Below, in pieces: positions 1 to 6,859 of a stretch of DNA of 10,224 nucleotides; positions within the stretch are counted from its first letter, which is position 1, and each line of letters opens with the position of its first letter. The notes beneath the pieces were generated by a model. That model did not search any database and had not been told where the DNA came from. It saw only the letters and a program-made list of their open reading frames with translations. Made by a program: the position numbers and the translations under genes. This DNA comes from an uncultured beta proteobacterium (GTDB lineage Bacteria; Pseudomonadota; Gammaproteobacteria; Burkholderiales; Burkholderiaceae_C). Location of the stretch: positions 1-10,224 of the forward strand of contig CAIXMC010000229.1 of the NCBI GenBank assembly GCA_903920405.1, written 5' to 3'.

Positions 1-117
1 CATTTGGCCGTCAGAGTTGGGAGGCAATGCTAGGCGCAAATCGCGCGGTGTGGCCATGCCACATAAGCGATTTGTAACGACGCAGTGCACCCAAATCTGA
101 CGAGCCAAATGGGGAAC

Positions 118-136
118 TTATTACTGACCATATCCT
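118..136 (+). repeat. 19-base dispersed repeat, copy 1
   Basis: The sequence TTATTACTGACCATATCCT differs by one base (C at position 7) from the consensus TTATTATTGACCATATCCT shared with copies at 368-386 and 8469-8487. Similarity to copy 2 extends about four bases to the left (GAAC). All three copies have the same orientation. Function unknown; the end of an insertion element or MITE is a reasonable guess. Confidence 0.65.
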
Positions 137-168
137 AAGGAAGTGTTGATGGCTACAAACCCTAACAA

Positions 169-364
169 CAGACCTCCCCGGAATGGCAATGAAACGTGGC
201 TGAAATTTGGACAGATTTTCGTGGAAAAATTGAAGTTCAGAGAAAAAAGTCAATATAAATCAACATAAAAAATTTTTACGGAATGGCTAATTGTCCAAAA
301 TTCAATTATTGTCAATAAAATCATTGAATGAGGCGATGTTTTAGAAAAAAGGCGGGGAGGTCTG
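169..364. repeat. Nested inverted-repeat block (MITE-like)
   Basis: The left arm CAGACCTCCCCG (169-180) is perfectly complementary to the right arm CGGGGAGGTCTG (353-364). Inside it, TGAAATTTGGACA (201-213) pairs with TGTCCAAAATTCA (292-304) with 12 of 13 positions complementary. The interior is AT-rich and non-coding. Terminal inverted repeats around about 170 non-coding bases suit a miniature transposable element or a large foldable RNA leader. No target-site duplication is evident, so the mobile-element reading is an inference. Confidence 0.4.
230..259 (+). promoter_or_regulatory. Candidate sigma-70 promoter for the rpmF operon
   Basis: TTGAAG (230-235) and TATAAA (254-259) are 18 bases apart in an AT-rich stretch. 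This is the best -35/-10 pair I can find upstream of rpmF, and would give a leader of about 265 bases. Both hexamers are imperfect, and the site lies inside the inverted-repeat block, so if used the promoter would have been supplied by that element. Confidence 0.3.
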
Positions 365-367
365 AAC

Positions 368-386
368 TTATTATTGACCCTATCCT
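368..386 (+). repeat. 19-base dispersed repeat, copy 2
   Basis: The sequence TTATTATTGACCCTATCCT differs from the three-copy consensus only at position 13 (C for A). It directly follows the right arm of the 12-base inverted repeat at 353-364. The TTGACC inside it looks like a -35 hexamer, but there is no -10 at proper spacing. Confidence 0.65.
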
Positions 387-532
387 TACGTCCGTACTGC
401 GCACAGTCAGTTACACTTCCTGTCCCTATGCACTTTGACGCATGATGTAAGAATGTGGTCAGAAACAAGTGCATTATTCAACAATCTCAAGCCGTCGTTT
501 CCAAAGCGGCGTGCAGTTTTCAGGAGTGGAAC

Positions 533-709
533 ATGGCTGTTCAACAAAATAAAAAGTCACCGTCAAAACGCGGTATGCACCGCTCACATAACGCATTGAC
601 CGTGCCATGTTTTGGCGTTGAACCCACCACTGGCGAGATACATCTTCGTCATCACATCAGCCCATCAGGTTTTTACCGTAAGCGCAAGGTGATCAAAACG
701 AAGTCTTAA
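533..709 (+). CDS. rpmF: 50S ribosomal protein L32
   Basis: A 58-residue protein beginning [20 protein letters not shown], the highly conserved betaproteobacterial L32 N-terminus. L32 is a small basic protein of the large ribosomal subunit. The body keeps the family's [15 protein letters not shown] and GFYRKRKV segments. Its length is near the roughly 60 residues usual in Burkholderiales, the C-terminus being a little short. The start is fixed by AGGAG at 522-526, six bases before the ATG; an in-frame GTG at 455 would add 26 unrelated residues and is rejected. It heads the plsX-fab cluster, an arrangement common in proteobacteria that couples ribosome and membrane-lipid synthesis. The usual upstream partner, DUF177/yceD, is not found. 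Confidence 0.97.
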   Translation: MAVQQNKKSPSKRGMHRSHNALTVPCFGVEPTTGEIHLRHHISPSGFYRKRKVIKTKS

Positions 710-714
710 GTCTG

Positions 715-730
715 ACCACTGATCAGTGGT
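715..730. promoter_or_regulatory. Perfect 16-base palindrome after rpmF
   Basis: ACCACTGATCAGTGGT is a perfect palindrome starting six bases after the rpmF stop. As RNA it would form a six-base-pair stem with a GATC loop. No T-run follows directly, so it is not a standard intrinsic terminator. It could be a protein-binding site or an RNA-processing hairpin between rpmF and plsX; no known operator is matched. Confidence 0.45.
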
Positions 731-838
731 ACGGCATCAAGGCCCGAGGCCGCTTTTTGCGTCACCTTGGGCTTTCATGTTTTCAGGGCATGGCAACCAT
801 GTTGTGGGTCGTTTGTACGTCAAGGTTAATGCGTTTTT

Positions 839-1885
839 ATGGTCACTATTGCGGTTGATTGCATGGGCGGAGACCACGGTCTTTCGGTGACGTTGCCTGC
901 CTGTCAGCGTTTTTTGGCTGAGCACCGTGATGCGCAACTGATTTTGGTCGGATTGCCTGATAGCTGTGGTGGTTTTGGCCATTCGCGTGCTCAATGGGTC
1001 AATGCCAGCGAAGTCATCACCATGAACGATCCTTTGGAAGTCGCTTTGCGACGAAAAAAAGATTCTTCCATGCGGGTGGCTATTGAACAGGTCAAAGCAG
1101 GACGAGCGCAGGCTGTGGTCTCAGCCGGCAACACAGGTGCCTTGATGGCCATTTCGCGCTATGTTCTCAAAACCCTTGAAGGCATTGATCGCCCCGCTAT
1201 TGCGGGCCAAATTCCCAATGCCAAAGGATCGGCTACAACTGTGCTTGACATGGGGGCCAATGTGGATTGTTTGCCGGAACACCTCTTGCAGTTTGCAGTG
1301 ATGGGTTCAGCGCTGGTGTCTGTTTTAAACGGCAATGACAAGCCAACCGTTGGCCTGCTGAACATTGGATCTGAAGCCATCAAGGGCAATGAGATCATCA
1401 AGCAAACTGGTGAATTGCTGCGTGCAGCTTCGAATGCCGGAGATTTGAATTTTTATGGCAACGTGGAAGGCGATGACATTTTTAAAGGCACGGTCGATAT
1501 TGTGGTGTGCGACGGCTTTGTGGGCAATGTGGCTTTAAAGACCAGCGAGGGGCTGGCAAAGATGATTGTTGATTTTCTCAAGGCAGAGTTTTCTCGCCAT
1601 ATTTTTGCAAAAATGGCTGCTGTGGCTGCCTATCCTGTGATCTCTGCACTGAAAAAACGTATGGATCACCGACGTTACAACGGGGGAGCTTTGCTGGGGT
1701 TGCGTGGTCTGGTTTTCAAGAGTCATGGTTCTGCAGATGAACTGGCTTTTGGTTACGCCTTGTCCCGCGCTCATGAGGCAGCACGCCATCATTTGCTTGA
1801 TCGTGTTCGGGTTCAGATTGCACATGCTGCCCCGTTGCTGAGCAGGAGTGACACTTCTGCCCAACTAAATCCCACATCATCATGA
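839..1885 (+). CDS. plsX: Phosphate acyltransferase PlsX
   Basis: PlsX converts acyl-ACP plus phosphate to acyl-phosphate, the acyl donor for PlsY in phospholipid synthesis. It is a peripheral membrane, mostly cytosolic enzyme. The 348 residues show the family landmarks: DCMGGDHG (7-14), SAGNTGA (95-101), DMGAN (137-141), GLLNIGSE (172-179), CDGFVGN (224-230), [11 protein letters not shown] (280-290) and SHGSAD (295-300). Length is typical. The start follows a weak AAGG at 822-825, 13 bases away, so initiation may be inefficient, but the N-terminus [14 protein letters not shown] matches the family and no better in-frame start exists. About 30 C-terminal residues after 320 are poorly conserved. 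Its stop overlaps the fabH start as ATGA (1882-1885), implying translational coupling. Confidence 0.97.
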   Translation: MVTIAVDCMGGDHGLSVTLPACQRFLAEHRDAQLILVGLPDSCGGFGHSRAQWVNASEVITMNDPLEVALRRKKDSSMRVAIEQVKAGRAQAVVSAGNTGALMAISRYVLKTLEGIDRPAIAGQIPNAKGSATTVLDMGANVDCLPEHLLQFAVMGSALVSVLNGNDKPTVGLLNIGSEAIKGNEIIKQTGELLRAASNAGDLNFYGNVEGDDIFKGTVDIVVCDGFVGNVALKTSEGLAKMIVDFLKAEFSRHIFAKMAAVAAYPVISALKKRMDHRRYNGGALLGLRGLVFKSHGSADELAFGYALSRAHEAARHHLLDRVRVQIAHAAPLLSRSDTSAQLNPTSS

Positions 1886-2859
1886 CAATATATTCACGTG
1901 TCACAGGTACAGGCAGTTTCCTGCCGCCCCGCCGAGTCACCAACGCCGAGATGGTCAGTGCGCTGGCCACCCAGGGCATTGAGACCAGCGACGAATGGAT
2001 TGTGGAACGCACAGGAATTCGCGCACGCCATTTTGCTGATGCCAATGTATTTAGCAGCGACATGGCCCTTAAAGCCTCGAACTTTGCTCTCCAGGCTGCT
2101 GGCATTGGGGTGAAAGACATTGACCTGATCATCGTGGCCACATCCACCCCTGACATGGTATTTCCCTCCACCGCCTGTATGTTGCAAGGCAAATTGGGTC
2201 ATCATGGTGCGCCTGCATTTGACGTTCAAGCTGTGTGCGGGGGCTTTATTTACGCATTGACAGTGGCTGATGCCATGATTCAATCTGGCAGTGCCAAAAA
2301 AGCGCTGGTGGTGGGTGCTGAAGTGTTTTCGCGTCTTCTGAATTTCAAGGATCGCAGTACCTGTGTTTTGTTTGGTGATGGTGCAGGGGCTGTGGTGCTT
2401 GAGGCTTCATCCACGCCTGGCATTTTGGCCACAGATTTACACGCCGACGGTCAATACACCCGTATTTTGTGTGTGCCAGGGCATGTCAGCGGGGGACAAG
2501 CGCAAGGTGATGCTTTCTTGCACATGGATGGTCAGGCTGTTTTTAAGCTGGCTGTGAAGGTACTCGATGAAACGGCCCACGCTGTGCTGGCCAAAGCTGG
2601 CAAATCATCGTCAGACATTGACTGGCTGATTCCTCACCAGGCCAACATACGCATCATGCAAAGCACTGCGCGCAAACTCAAAATTCCCATGGACAAAGTG
2701 ATTGTCACGGTCGATCAACACGGCAATACCTCTGCGGCATCCGTGCCGCTGGCGCTGGATGCCGCAGTGCAAAGTGGCCGCGCCAAGCCGGGGCAGACCC
2801 TGTTGCTTGAAGCGGTAGGCGGTGGCTTTACCTGGGGTGCTGTGCTACTTAATTTATAG
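1882..2859 (+). CDS. fabH: Beta-ketoacyl-ACP synthase III (FabH)
   Basis: FabH condenses acetyl-CoA with malonyl-ACP, the first step of type II fatty-acid synthesis. The 325-residue length is typical. The catalytic Cys119 lies in AVCGGF, His252 in IPHQAN and Asn282 in HGNTSAAS, equivalent to E. coli Cys112, His244 and Asn274. The C-terminal [11 protein letters not shown] (313-323) is the standard family ending. The ATG overlaps the plsX stop by four bases and has no Shine-Dalgarno sequence of its own, so re-initiation by ribosomes leaving plsX is likely. The final codons and stop (AAT TTA TAG) run into a stem-loop repeat that fills the gap before fabD. Acyl-chain preference cannot be told from sequence alone. 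Confidence 0.97.
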   Translation: MTIYSRVTGTGSFLPPRRVTNAEMVSALATQGIETSDEWIVERTGIRARHFADANVFSSDMALKASNFALQAAGIGVKDIDLIIVATSTPDMVFPSTACMLQGKLGHHGAPAFDVQAVCGGFIYALTVADAMIQSGSAKKALVVGAEVFSRLLNFKDRSTCVLFGDGAGAVVLEASSTPGILATDLHADGQYTRILCVPGHVSGGQAQGDAFLHMDGQAVFKLAVKVLDETAHAVLAKAGKSSSDIDWLIPHQANIRIMQSTARKLKIPMDKVIVTVDQHGNTSAASVPLALDAAVQSGRAKPGQTLLLEAVGGGFTWGAVLLNL

Positions 2860-2905
2860 CTACTAACGCTTAGCCATCAAGCGTTACAGCCCTATTTCTT
2901 ATATT
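2851..2905 (+). repeat. Stem-loop repeat between fabH and fabD
   Basis: TAACGCTT (2864-2871) and AAGCGTTA (2879-2886) form a perfect eight-base-pair stem with a seven-base loop, followed by CAGCCCTATTT and a T-rich run ending at 2910. The overall pattern (TAGCTACTAACGCTT, loop, AAGCGTTACAGCCCTATTT) resembles, from memory, an abundant interspersed palindromic repeat in Comamonadaceae genomes. It overlaps the last codons of fabH and occupies nearly the whole gap to fabD. It may act as an mRNA stability element or a weak attenuator; the T-run begins 13 or more bases after the stem, too far for a classic terminator. Confidence 0.55.
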
Positions 2906-2911
2906 TTTTTA

Positions 2912-3868
2912 ATGTTCATGAAGTCATTTGCATTTGTATTTCCAGGTCAAGGTTCGCAGTCTGTGGGCATGTTGGACGGGTGGTGTCATCACTCTGAGGT
3001 GCAACAAGCGCTGCAAGAAGCATCGGATGCCCTGGGTGAAGATATGGGCAGATTGATTCAGGATGGCCCCAAAGAAGCCCTGGCATTGACCACCAACACT
3101 CAGCCGGTGATGCTTGTCGCTGGTATTGCAGCGTACCGCGTCTGGATGGCAGAGGTCGGCGTGACACCTCAAGCTCTGGCAGGCCACTCTTTGGGCGAAT
3201 ACTCCGCCTTGGTGGCAGCAGGTGTTTTAACCTTGACGCAGGCAGCACCTTTGGTACGTTTTCGGGCACAAGCCATGCAAAACGCCGTACCCGTGGGCGT
3301 AGGGGCGATGGCCGCTATTTTGGGACTGGATGCTATTAAAGTAATAGCATCTTGTGCAGAGGTGACGGCCGCTTTTGGTCTAAATGCATCAGAAGTGGTT
3401 GAGGCTGTCAATTTCAATGACCCTTCGCAAACCGTGATTGCAGGCACTAAAGCCGCGGTGGATGCTGCTTGTGCTGCGCTCAAGGCCAGGGGTGCCAAGC
3501 GCACGCTGCTTTTACCTGTGTCAGCACCTTTTCACTCCATTTTGATGAAGCCAGCAGCCCTTTTGCTCAAAGAAAAATTAGCGAGCACCGTGTTTGCTAC
3601 GCCCACCCTTCCGGTGATTAACAATGTGGATGTGAGCGTTGAATACGATCCCGATGGTCTGCGTGATGCCTTGGTTCGTCAGGCGTATGCCCCGGTGCGC
3701 TGGGTGGAATGTGTGCAGGCTCTTGCAGCGCGCAACATCTCGAATTTGGTAGAGTGCGGCCCCGGCAAGGTGCTCACCGGCATGACCCGACGCATAGCGC
3801 CTGAGTTGCAAGCCTTGGCCTTGTTTGACACGTCCAGCCTTGCTGAAGTCCAATCCACTCTTTTTTAA
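2912..3868 (+). CDS. fabD: Malonyl-CoA:ACP transacylase (FabD)
   Basis: FabD transfers malonate from CoA to AcpP, supplying the extender unit for FabH and FabF. The 318-residue protein shows the GQGSQ oxyanion loop (12-16), nucleophile Ser93 in GHSLGE (91-96), Arg118 that binds the malonyl carboxylate, and His208 in APFHS, matching the E. coli Ser92/Arg117/His201 set. VNFNDPSQTVIAG (167-179) and ECGPGKVLTGM (281-291) are also typical. Two close starts are possible, ATG 2912 or ATG 2918 (MKSFAFVFPGQ); neither has a Shine-Dalgarno sequence, the upstream bases being a T-run. Bases 3329-3351 within the gene form a perfect ten-base-pair hairpin with a three-base loop. Confidence 0.96.
   Translation: MFMKSFAFVFPGQGSQSVGMLDGWCHHSEVQQALQEASDALGEDMGRLIQDGPKEALALTTNTQPVMLVAGIAAYRVWMAEVGVTPQALAGHSLGEYSALVAAGVLTLTQAAPLVRFRAQAMQNAVPVGVGAMAAILGLDAIKVIASCAEVTAAFGLNASEVVEAVNFNDPSQTVIAGTKAAVDAACAALKARGAKRTLLLPVSAPFHSILMKPAALLLKEKLASTVFATPTLPVINNVDVSVEYDPDGLRDALVRQAYAPVRWVECVQALAARNISNLVECGPGKVLTGMTRRIAPELQALALFDTSSLAEVQSTLF
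3329..3351. repeat. Perfect hairpin inside fabD
   Basis: GATGCTATTA (3329-3338), loop AAG, and TAATAGCATC (3342-3351) give an uninterrupted ten-base-pair stem inside the coding region, encoding residues around DAIKVIAS. The protein length around it fits the family, so it is not an obvious insertion. It is AT-rich compared with its surroundings. Confidence 0.6.
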
Positions 3869-3881
3869 AAAATCCATATCC

Positions 3882-4631
3882 ATGAGCGAAGTTCAATGGG
3901 AAGGTCAGGTTGCGCTGGTCACTGGCGCATCTCGTGGCATTGGTGCGGCTATTGCCGTCGAACTGGCACGTCGGGGAGTCAAAGTGACGGGAACAGCCAC
4001 CACCGATGGGGGGGCTACCCATATCAGCCAAATTTTGTCGGAATTTTCAGGTTGCATCGGAAAAACTTTGAACGTCAACGATGCTGCAGGGATTGATGCT
4101 TTAGTGGGCGATACCATTAAAGAACAGGGTGGCCTGCAGATTTTGGTCAATAACGCAGGCATCACGCGAGACAATTTGGCCATGCGCATGAAAGATGACG
4201 AGTGGGATGCTGTCATGGACACCAACCTCAAGGCTGTTTTCCGGATGAGCCGTGCCGTCATGCGCCCCATGATGCGTCAGCGCTATGGCCGCATCATCAG
4301 TGTGACCTCGGTCGTAGGTGCCAGCGGCAACCCTGGGCAGGCCAATTACGCGGCAGCCAAGGCCGGTGTGGCAGGTATGACCCGTTCTTTGGCGCGTGAA
4401 CTGGGTTCGCGCAACATCACCGTCAATTGCATTGCCCCCGGGTTTATTGAGACTGACATGACCGCTCAATTGAACGATGAACAACGACAAACTCTGATGT
4501 CCCGTATTCCGTTGGGGTGTTTCGGAAAACCTTCGGACATTGCCCATGCCGTGGCTTACCTGGCATCCCCTCAAGCGGCTTATGTTACAGGGCAAGAGTG
4601 GCATGTCAATGGTGGCATGTACATGGCATGA
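3882..4631 (+). CDS. fabG: 3-oxoacyl-ACP reductase (FabG)
   Basis: FabG is the NADPH-dependent reductase that converts 3-oxoacyl-ACP to 3-hydroxyacyl-ACP in each elongation round. The 249-residue protein is a short-chain dehydrogenase: cofactor loop TGASRGIG (14-21), NNAG (90-93), catalytic Asn115, Ser143, Tyr156 and Lys160 (YAAAK), and the PGFIETDM segment (186-193). Length is normal. The start ATG 3882 gives MSEVQWEGQVALVTGAS, the usual FabG N-terminus. An upstream in-frame start at 3825 would overlap fabD and add 19 unrelated residues, so it is rejected. The gap after fabD is 13 bases with a T/A run and no Shine-Dalgarno sequence, suggesting coupled or weak initiation. Confidence 0.96.
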   Translation: MSEVQWEGQVALVTGASRGIGAAIAVELARRGVKVTGTATTDGGATHISQILSEFSGCIGKTLNVNDAAGIDALVGDTIKEQGGLQILVNNAGITRDNLAMRMKDDEWDAVMDTNLKAVFRMSRAVMRPMMRQRYGRIISVTSVVGASGNPGQANYAAAKAGVAGMTRSLARELGSRNITVNCIAPGFIETDMTAQLNDEQRQTLMSRIPLGCFGKPSDIAHAVAYLASPQAAYVTGQEWHVNGGMYMA

Positions 4632-4687
4632 AAAATTTAGCCGTATCGTCTGCGCGGCTGGCCATGATGTGCAACTTTAATCTTGGC

Positions 4688-4693
4688 TAGAAT
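4688..4693 (+). promoter_or_regulatory. Candidate -10 element of an acpP promoter
   Basis: TAGAAT is five of six matches to the sigma-70 -10 consensus and lies 34 bases before the acpP start. No good -35 is visible at 17 bases (TGATGT, 4665-4670). acpP is among the most highly expressed genes in many bacteria and has its own promoter in E. coli, so an internal promoter in the 95-base fabG-acpP gap is plausible. Confidence 0.4.
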
Positions 4694-4726
4694 GACAGAC
4701 TTTCTACAACCTCTTTGAGGCAATCC

Positions 4727-4966
4727 ATGAGCGATATTGAAGCACGCGTTAAAAAAATCATTGCCGAACAACTCGGTTTTGAAGAGTCAAAAATCACCAA
4801 TGAGAAATCTTTTGTTGCCGATCTGGGTGCAGATTCGCTCGATACCGTTGAGCTGGTGATGGCTCTTGAAGATGAGTTTGGCATTGAAATTCCTGACGAA
4901 TCTGCCGAGCAAATCACCACGGTGCAAAACGCTGTCGATTACGCTAAAAATCATACAGAATCGTAA
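4727..4966 (+). CDS. acpP: Acyl carrier protein
   Basis: AcpP is the small acidic protein that carries growing acyl chains on a 4'-phosphopantetheine arm. The 79-residue product has the attachment site Ser37 in [10 protein letters not shown] (34-43), and the expected helix II and III acidic residues ([13 protein letters not shown], 46-58). Length is standard. The start is well defined: TGAGG at 4716-4720, six bases upstream of the ATG; an upstream in-frame start at 4715 lies within that site and is rejected. It sits between fabG and fabF as in most proteobacteria, probably with its own promoter. A strong ribosome-binding site, unlike those of the neighbouring fab enzymes, fits the need for excess AcpP over the enzymes. 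Confidence 0.98.
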   Translation: MSDIEARVKKIIAEQLGFEESKITNEKSFVADLGADSLDTVELVMALEDEFGIEIPDESAEQITTVQNAVDYAKNHTES

Positions 4967-5120
4967 GCGTCTGCGCGGCAACGTCATGGCGTTGCTTGTG
5001 CAGTTGGGGGTTGTTACCTTGTTACCCTGTAGTGGGTTCAAACGACCTCAACTTTTCTTTTGAGCCTTACCAAACTTTTGGGCATGGCCGTTTATTTCAG
5101 GTCAACCCTGTGTATTTTCT
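4967..5120 (+). other. acpP-fabF intergenic leader with small hairpins
   Basis: This 154-base gap is the longest non-coding stretch within the fab genes. It holds a six-base-pair hairpin (4978-4983 with 4990-4995, loop TCATGG), a perfect tandem of TTGTTACC (5011-5018 and 5019-5026), and CTCAA paired with TTGAG at about 5048-5065. No run of T follows the first hairpin, so full termination is not indicated. Partial attenuation or mRNA processing here would help keep acpP transcripts more abundant than fabF; that is an inference. Confidence 0.35.
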
Positions 5121-6365
5121 ATGTCTCGTCGTCTTGTTGTTGTTACAGGTTTAGGTTGCATCAGTCCCCTGGGTAATAGTGTGGACGCGCTCTGGACTCA
5201 TCTCTTGGCAGGTCAGTCAGGTGTAGGACTGATTACCAAATTTGATGCATCCACTTTCAACTGCAAAGTGGCCGCAGAGGTCAAAAACTTTGATGTTCAG
5301 GTTTACATGACTGCCAAAGAAGCACGCACCATGGACACCTTCATCCACTACGGCATTGCAGCAGCAGCACAGGCCGTAGTTGATTCTGGTTTGCCTACGG
5401 GTGGGGCTTTGGACAGCGCATTGTCTGAACGCATCGGTTGTATCATTGGCTCAGGCATTGGTGGCCTGCCCATGATCGAGGCCACGCACAACGATTTTTT
5501 GCAACGTGGCGCACGTCGCATTTCACCTTTTTTTGTGCCTTCCACCATTATCAACATGATTTCCGGTCATGTCTCGATACGTCACGGTTTCAAAGGCCCC
5601 AATCTTTCCATTGTCACTGCTTGCACCAGTGGCCTTCACTGCATCGGACAAGCAAGCCGCATGATTGAATATGGGGATGCCGATGTGATGGTGGCAGGCG
5701 GTTCTGAGGCAGCCATATCCGAGTTATGTGTCGGCGGTTTTGCGGCCATGCGCGCCTTGAGCACCCGTAACGATGATCCCCAAACCGCATCGCGCCCATG
5801 GGATAAAGACCGCGATGGTTTTGTGCTTGGTGAAGGCGCAGGTGTGATGGTGCTTGAAGAGTATGAACACGCCAAGTCGCGTGGCGCCAAAATTTACGCA
5901 AAGCTGGCAGGCTTTGGCATGAGTGCCGATGCCGGTCACATGACAGCCCCCAACATGGACGGCCCACGCCGCGCCATGGTCAGTGCCCTGAACAATGCAG
6001 GTGTCAATGCAGATCAGATCGATTACATCAATGCCCACGGCACCTCAACTGTTCTGGGAGACTTGAACGAAACCAACGCCATCAAGGCTGTTTTGGGAGA
6101 ACATGCCAAAAAAACGGTCGTCAATTCCACCAAGTCCATGACTGGCCATTTGCTCGGCGGTGCGGGAGGTGTGGAATCTGTCGTTACAGTGCTTGCCCTC
6201 TATCATCAGAAAAGCCCTCCCACCATCAATCTCTTCAACCAGGATGCTGAGTGCGATCTGGATTACTGTGCCAACACGGCTCGTGATATGAAAATTGATG
6301 TTGCCCTTAAAAATAATTTTGGTTTTGGTGGCACCAACGGGTCACTGGTTTTTAAGCGGATCTGA
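5121..6365 (+). CDS. fabF: Beta-ketoacyl-ACP synthase II (FabF)
   Basis: FabF carries out chain-elongating condensation of acyl-ACP with malonyl-ACP. The 414-residue protein has nucleophile Cys168 in TACTSG, His306 in NAHGTST, Lys338 in NSTKSM, His343 in [10 protein letters not shown], and the gating GFGGTN loop (401-406), corresponding to E. coli Cys163, His303, Lys335 and His340. This Cys-His-His set separates it from FabH. Length is normal. The start [12 protein letters not shown] matches the family, but the bases before it (GTGTATTTTCT) contain no Shine-Dalgarno sequence. It ends the fatty-acid part of the cluster. No second KAS gene (fabB) is seen here. Confidence 0.97.
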   Translation: MSRRLVVVTGLGCISPLGNSVDALWTHLLAGQSGVGLITKFDASTFNCKVAAEVKNFDVQVYMTAKEARTMDTFIHYGIAAAAQAVVDSGLPTGGALDSALSERIGCIIGSGIGGLPMIEATHNDFLQRGARRISPFFVPSTIINMISGHVSIRHGFKGPNLSIVTACTSGLHCIGQASRMIEYGDADVMVAGGSEAAISELCVGGFAAMRALSTRNDDPQTASRPWDKDRDGFVLGEGAGVMVLEEYEHAKSRGAKIYAKLAGFGMSADAGHMTAPNMDGPRRAMVSALNNAGVNADQIDYINAHGTSTVLGDLNETNAIKAVLGEHAKKTVVNSTKSMTGHLLGGAGGVESVVTVLALYHQKSPPTINLFNQDAECDLDYCANTARDMKIDVALKNNFGFGGTNGSLVFKRI

Positions 6366-6371
6366 CACTGG

Positions 6372-6392
6372 CCTAATGCTGACCTAATGCTG
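6372..6392 (+). repeat. 11-base-period tandem repeat after fabF
   Basis: CCTAATGCTG occurs twice, at 6372-6381 and 6383-6392, between the fabF stop and the next gene. Each copy contains an ATG, but neither is in frame with the downstream gene and both lead to a stop within a few codons. It may be a local slippage duplication that disturbed the original start region. Confidence 0.55.
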
Positions 6393-6394
6393 GT

Positions 6395-6859
6395 TTGATT
6401 GCTGCCGTGCATCGTGCGCCTCCTGCCGTCAGTTACCCTGTGCAGCGTTCTGTGGTTGAGGCTGTGCTGCTAAGTTTGACTGGTTTTGCGGGTTGTGTTG
6501 TGCAAGTCTTGTGGATAATGGCATCGCCTCGTGTCGGCCTGCCACACTTGAGTGGCTTGCTTTTGTGCATGGTGGCCGTGGGTCTGGCTGCCTGGCGGTG
6601 GCAATCTTCTTTTGTTGGTACGCTCAACTGGAACGGCACTGCCTGGCACTGGAAAGTTCAAGAAACGACTGCTCTGGTCAATCCTGAAATTATTATTGAT
6701 TTTCAACATATTGTATTGCTTCGCTTGCGTGTCGTGCAAGGGAATCCCATCTGGGTTTGGCCGCAGAAAAATGCTGCCCCACAGCATTGGTTGGCATTGC
6801 GCCGCGCTTTGTTCAATCAGTCCCATGCAGTTGTACTGAATACGCGTCGTTTACCTTGA
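6395..6859 (+). CDS. Small two-helix membrane protein, CptA/YgfX-like
   Basis: Hypothetical protein of 154 residues if the TTG at 6395 is used; an in-frame GTG at 6407 would give 150. Neither start has a Shine-Dalgarno sequence and there is no in-frame ATG near the front. Two hydrophobic helices are predicted by eye at about 20-42 and 52-67, followed by a tryptophan-rich cytoplasmic-type domain (LNWNGTAWHWKV 77-88, HIVLLRLRVVQGNPIWVW 105-122, HWLALRRALF 131-140). This layout, including the LRLR...IWVW...W.ALRR pattern, resembles the YgfX/CptA family, described in E. coli as partner of SdhE/YgfY and debated as a toxin. The similarity is from memory. A small protein of this kind is, to my recollection, found after fabF in Comamonadaceae, usually followed by rpoE, absent here. 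Confidence 0.75.
   Translation: MIAAVHRAPPAVSYPVQRSVVEAVLLSLTGFAGCVVQVLWIMASPRVGLPHLSGLLLCMVAVGLAAWRWQSSFVGTLNWNGTAWHWKVQETTALVNPEIIIDFQHIVLLRLRVVQGNPIWVWPQKNAAPQHWLALRRALFNQSHAVVLNTRRLP

Larger units (their letters stand above)
1..532. other. Non-coding 5' region with repeat remnants
   Basis: No reading frame here looks like a real protein on either strand; the open frames are short, lack ribosome-binding sites and match no family I recognise. The stretch is AT-rich between about 240 and 350. It contains two copies of a 19-base repeat (118-136 and 368-386), a 12-base inverted repeat (169-180 with 353-364), a nested 13-base inverted repeat (201-213 with 292-304), and a 9-base direct repeat CGGAATGGC at 179-187 and 279-287, exactly 100 bases apart. 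In related bacteria the DUF177/yceD gene normally lies immediately before rpmF; it is not seen here. Inference: this is decayed mobile-element or rearranged intergenic DNA that also serves as the operon leader. Confidence 0.6.
4647..4979 (+). repeat. 12-base direct repeats flanking acpP
   Basis: CGTCTGCGCGGC occurs at 4647-4658, after fabG, and again at 4968-4979, directly after the acpP stop. The second copy runs into a small hairpin (GCAACG 4978-4983 with CGTTGC 4990-4995). The repeats enclose only acpP and its upstream region. Function unknown; chance is possible but less likely at 12 exact bases. Confidence 0.5.

Noticed and set aside
113..140. GGAACTT, like a sigma-E -35 element
   Set aside because: No TCTGA/TCAAA-type -10 at 16-17 bases, and the motif is part of a repeat whose third copy lacks it.
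11..253. 80-codon open frame on the minus strand at the left edge
   Set aside because: No ribosome-binding site, no recognisable motif, and it runs through a dispersed repeat and one arm of an inverted repeat; more likely chance or an unrecognisable remnant.
362..445. Plus-strand frame ending in LPVPMHFDA, faintly like the LPxVPxHE region of DUF177
   Set aside because: Only a few residues agree, there is no cysteine pair and the frame stops well before rpmF; not enough to call a yceD remnant.
250..474. 74-codon open frame on the minus strand
   Set aside because: It crosses repeat copy 2 and both right-hand inverted-repeat arms, and the sequence resembles no protein family I know.
738..757. 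GGCC-CGA-GGCC followed by GCTTTTT as a terminator after rpmF
   Set aside because: The stem is only four base pairs, so it is weak; termination here would also cut off plsX, which has no clear promoter of its own.
3825..3881. Upstream in-frame extension of fabG
   Set aside because: Overlaps fabD coding sequence, adds residues unlike FabG, and the ATG at 3882 gives the usual N-terminus.
6510..6518. TGTGGATAA, a perfect DnaA-box 9-mer on the minus strand
   Set aside because: Single site inside a coding region with no cluster or AT-rich unwinding element; expected by chance.
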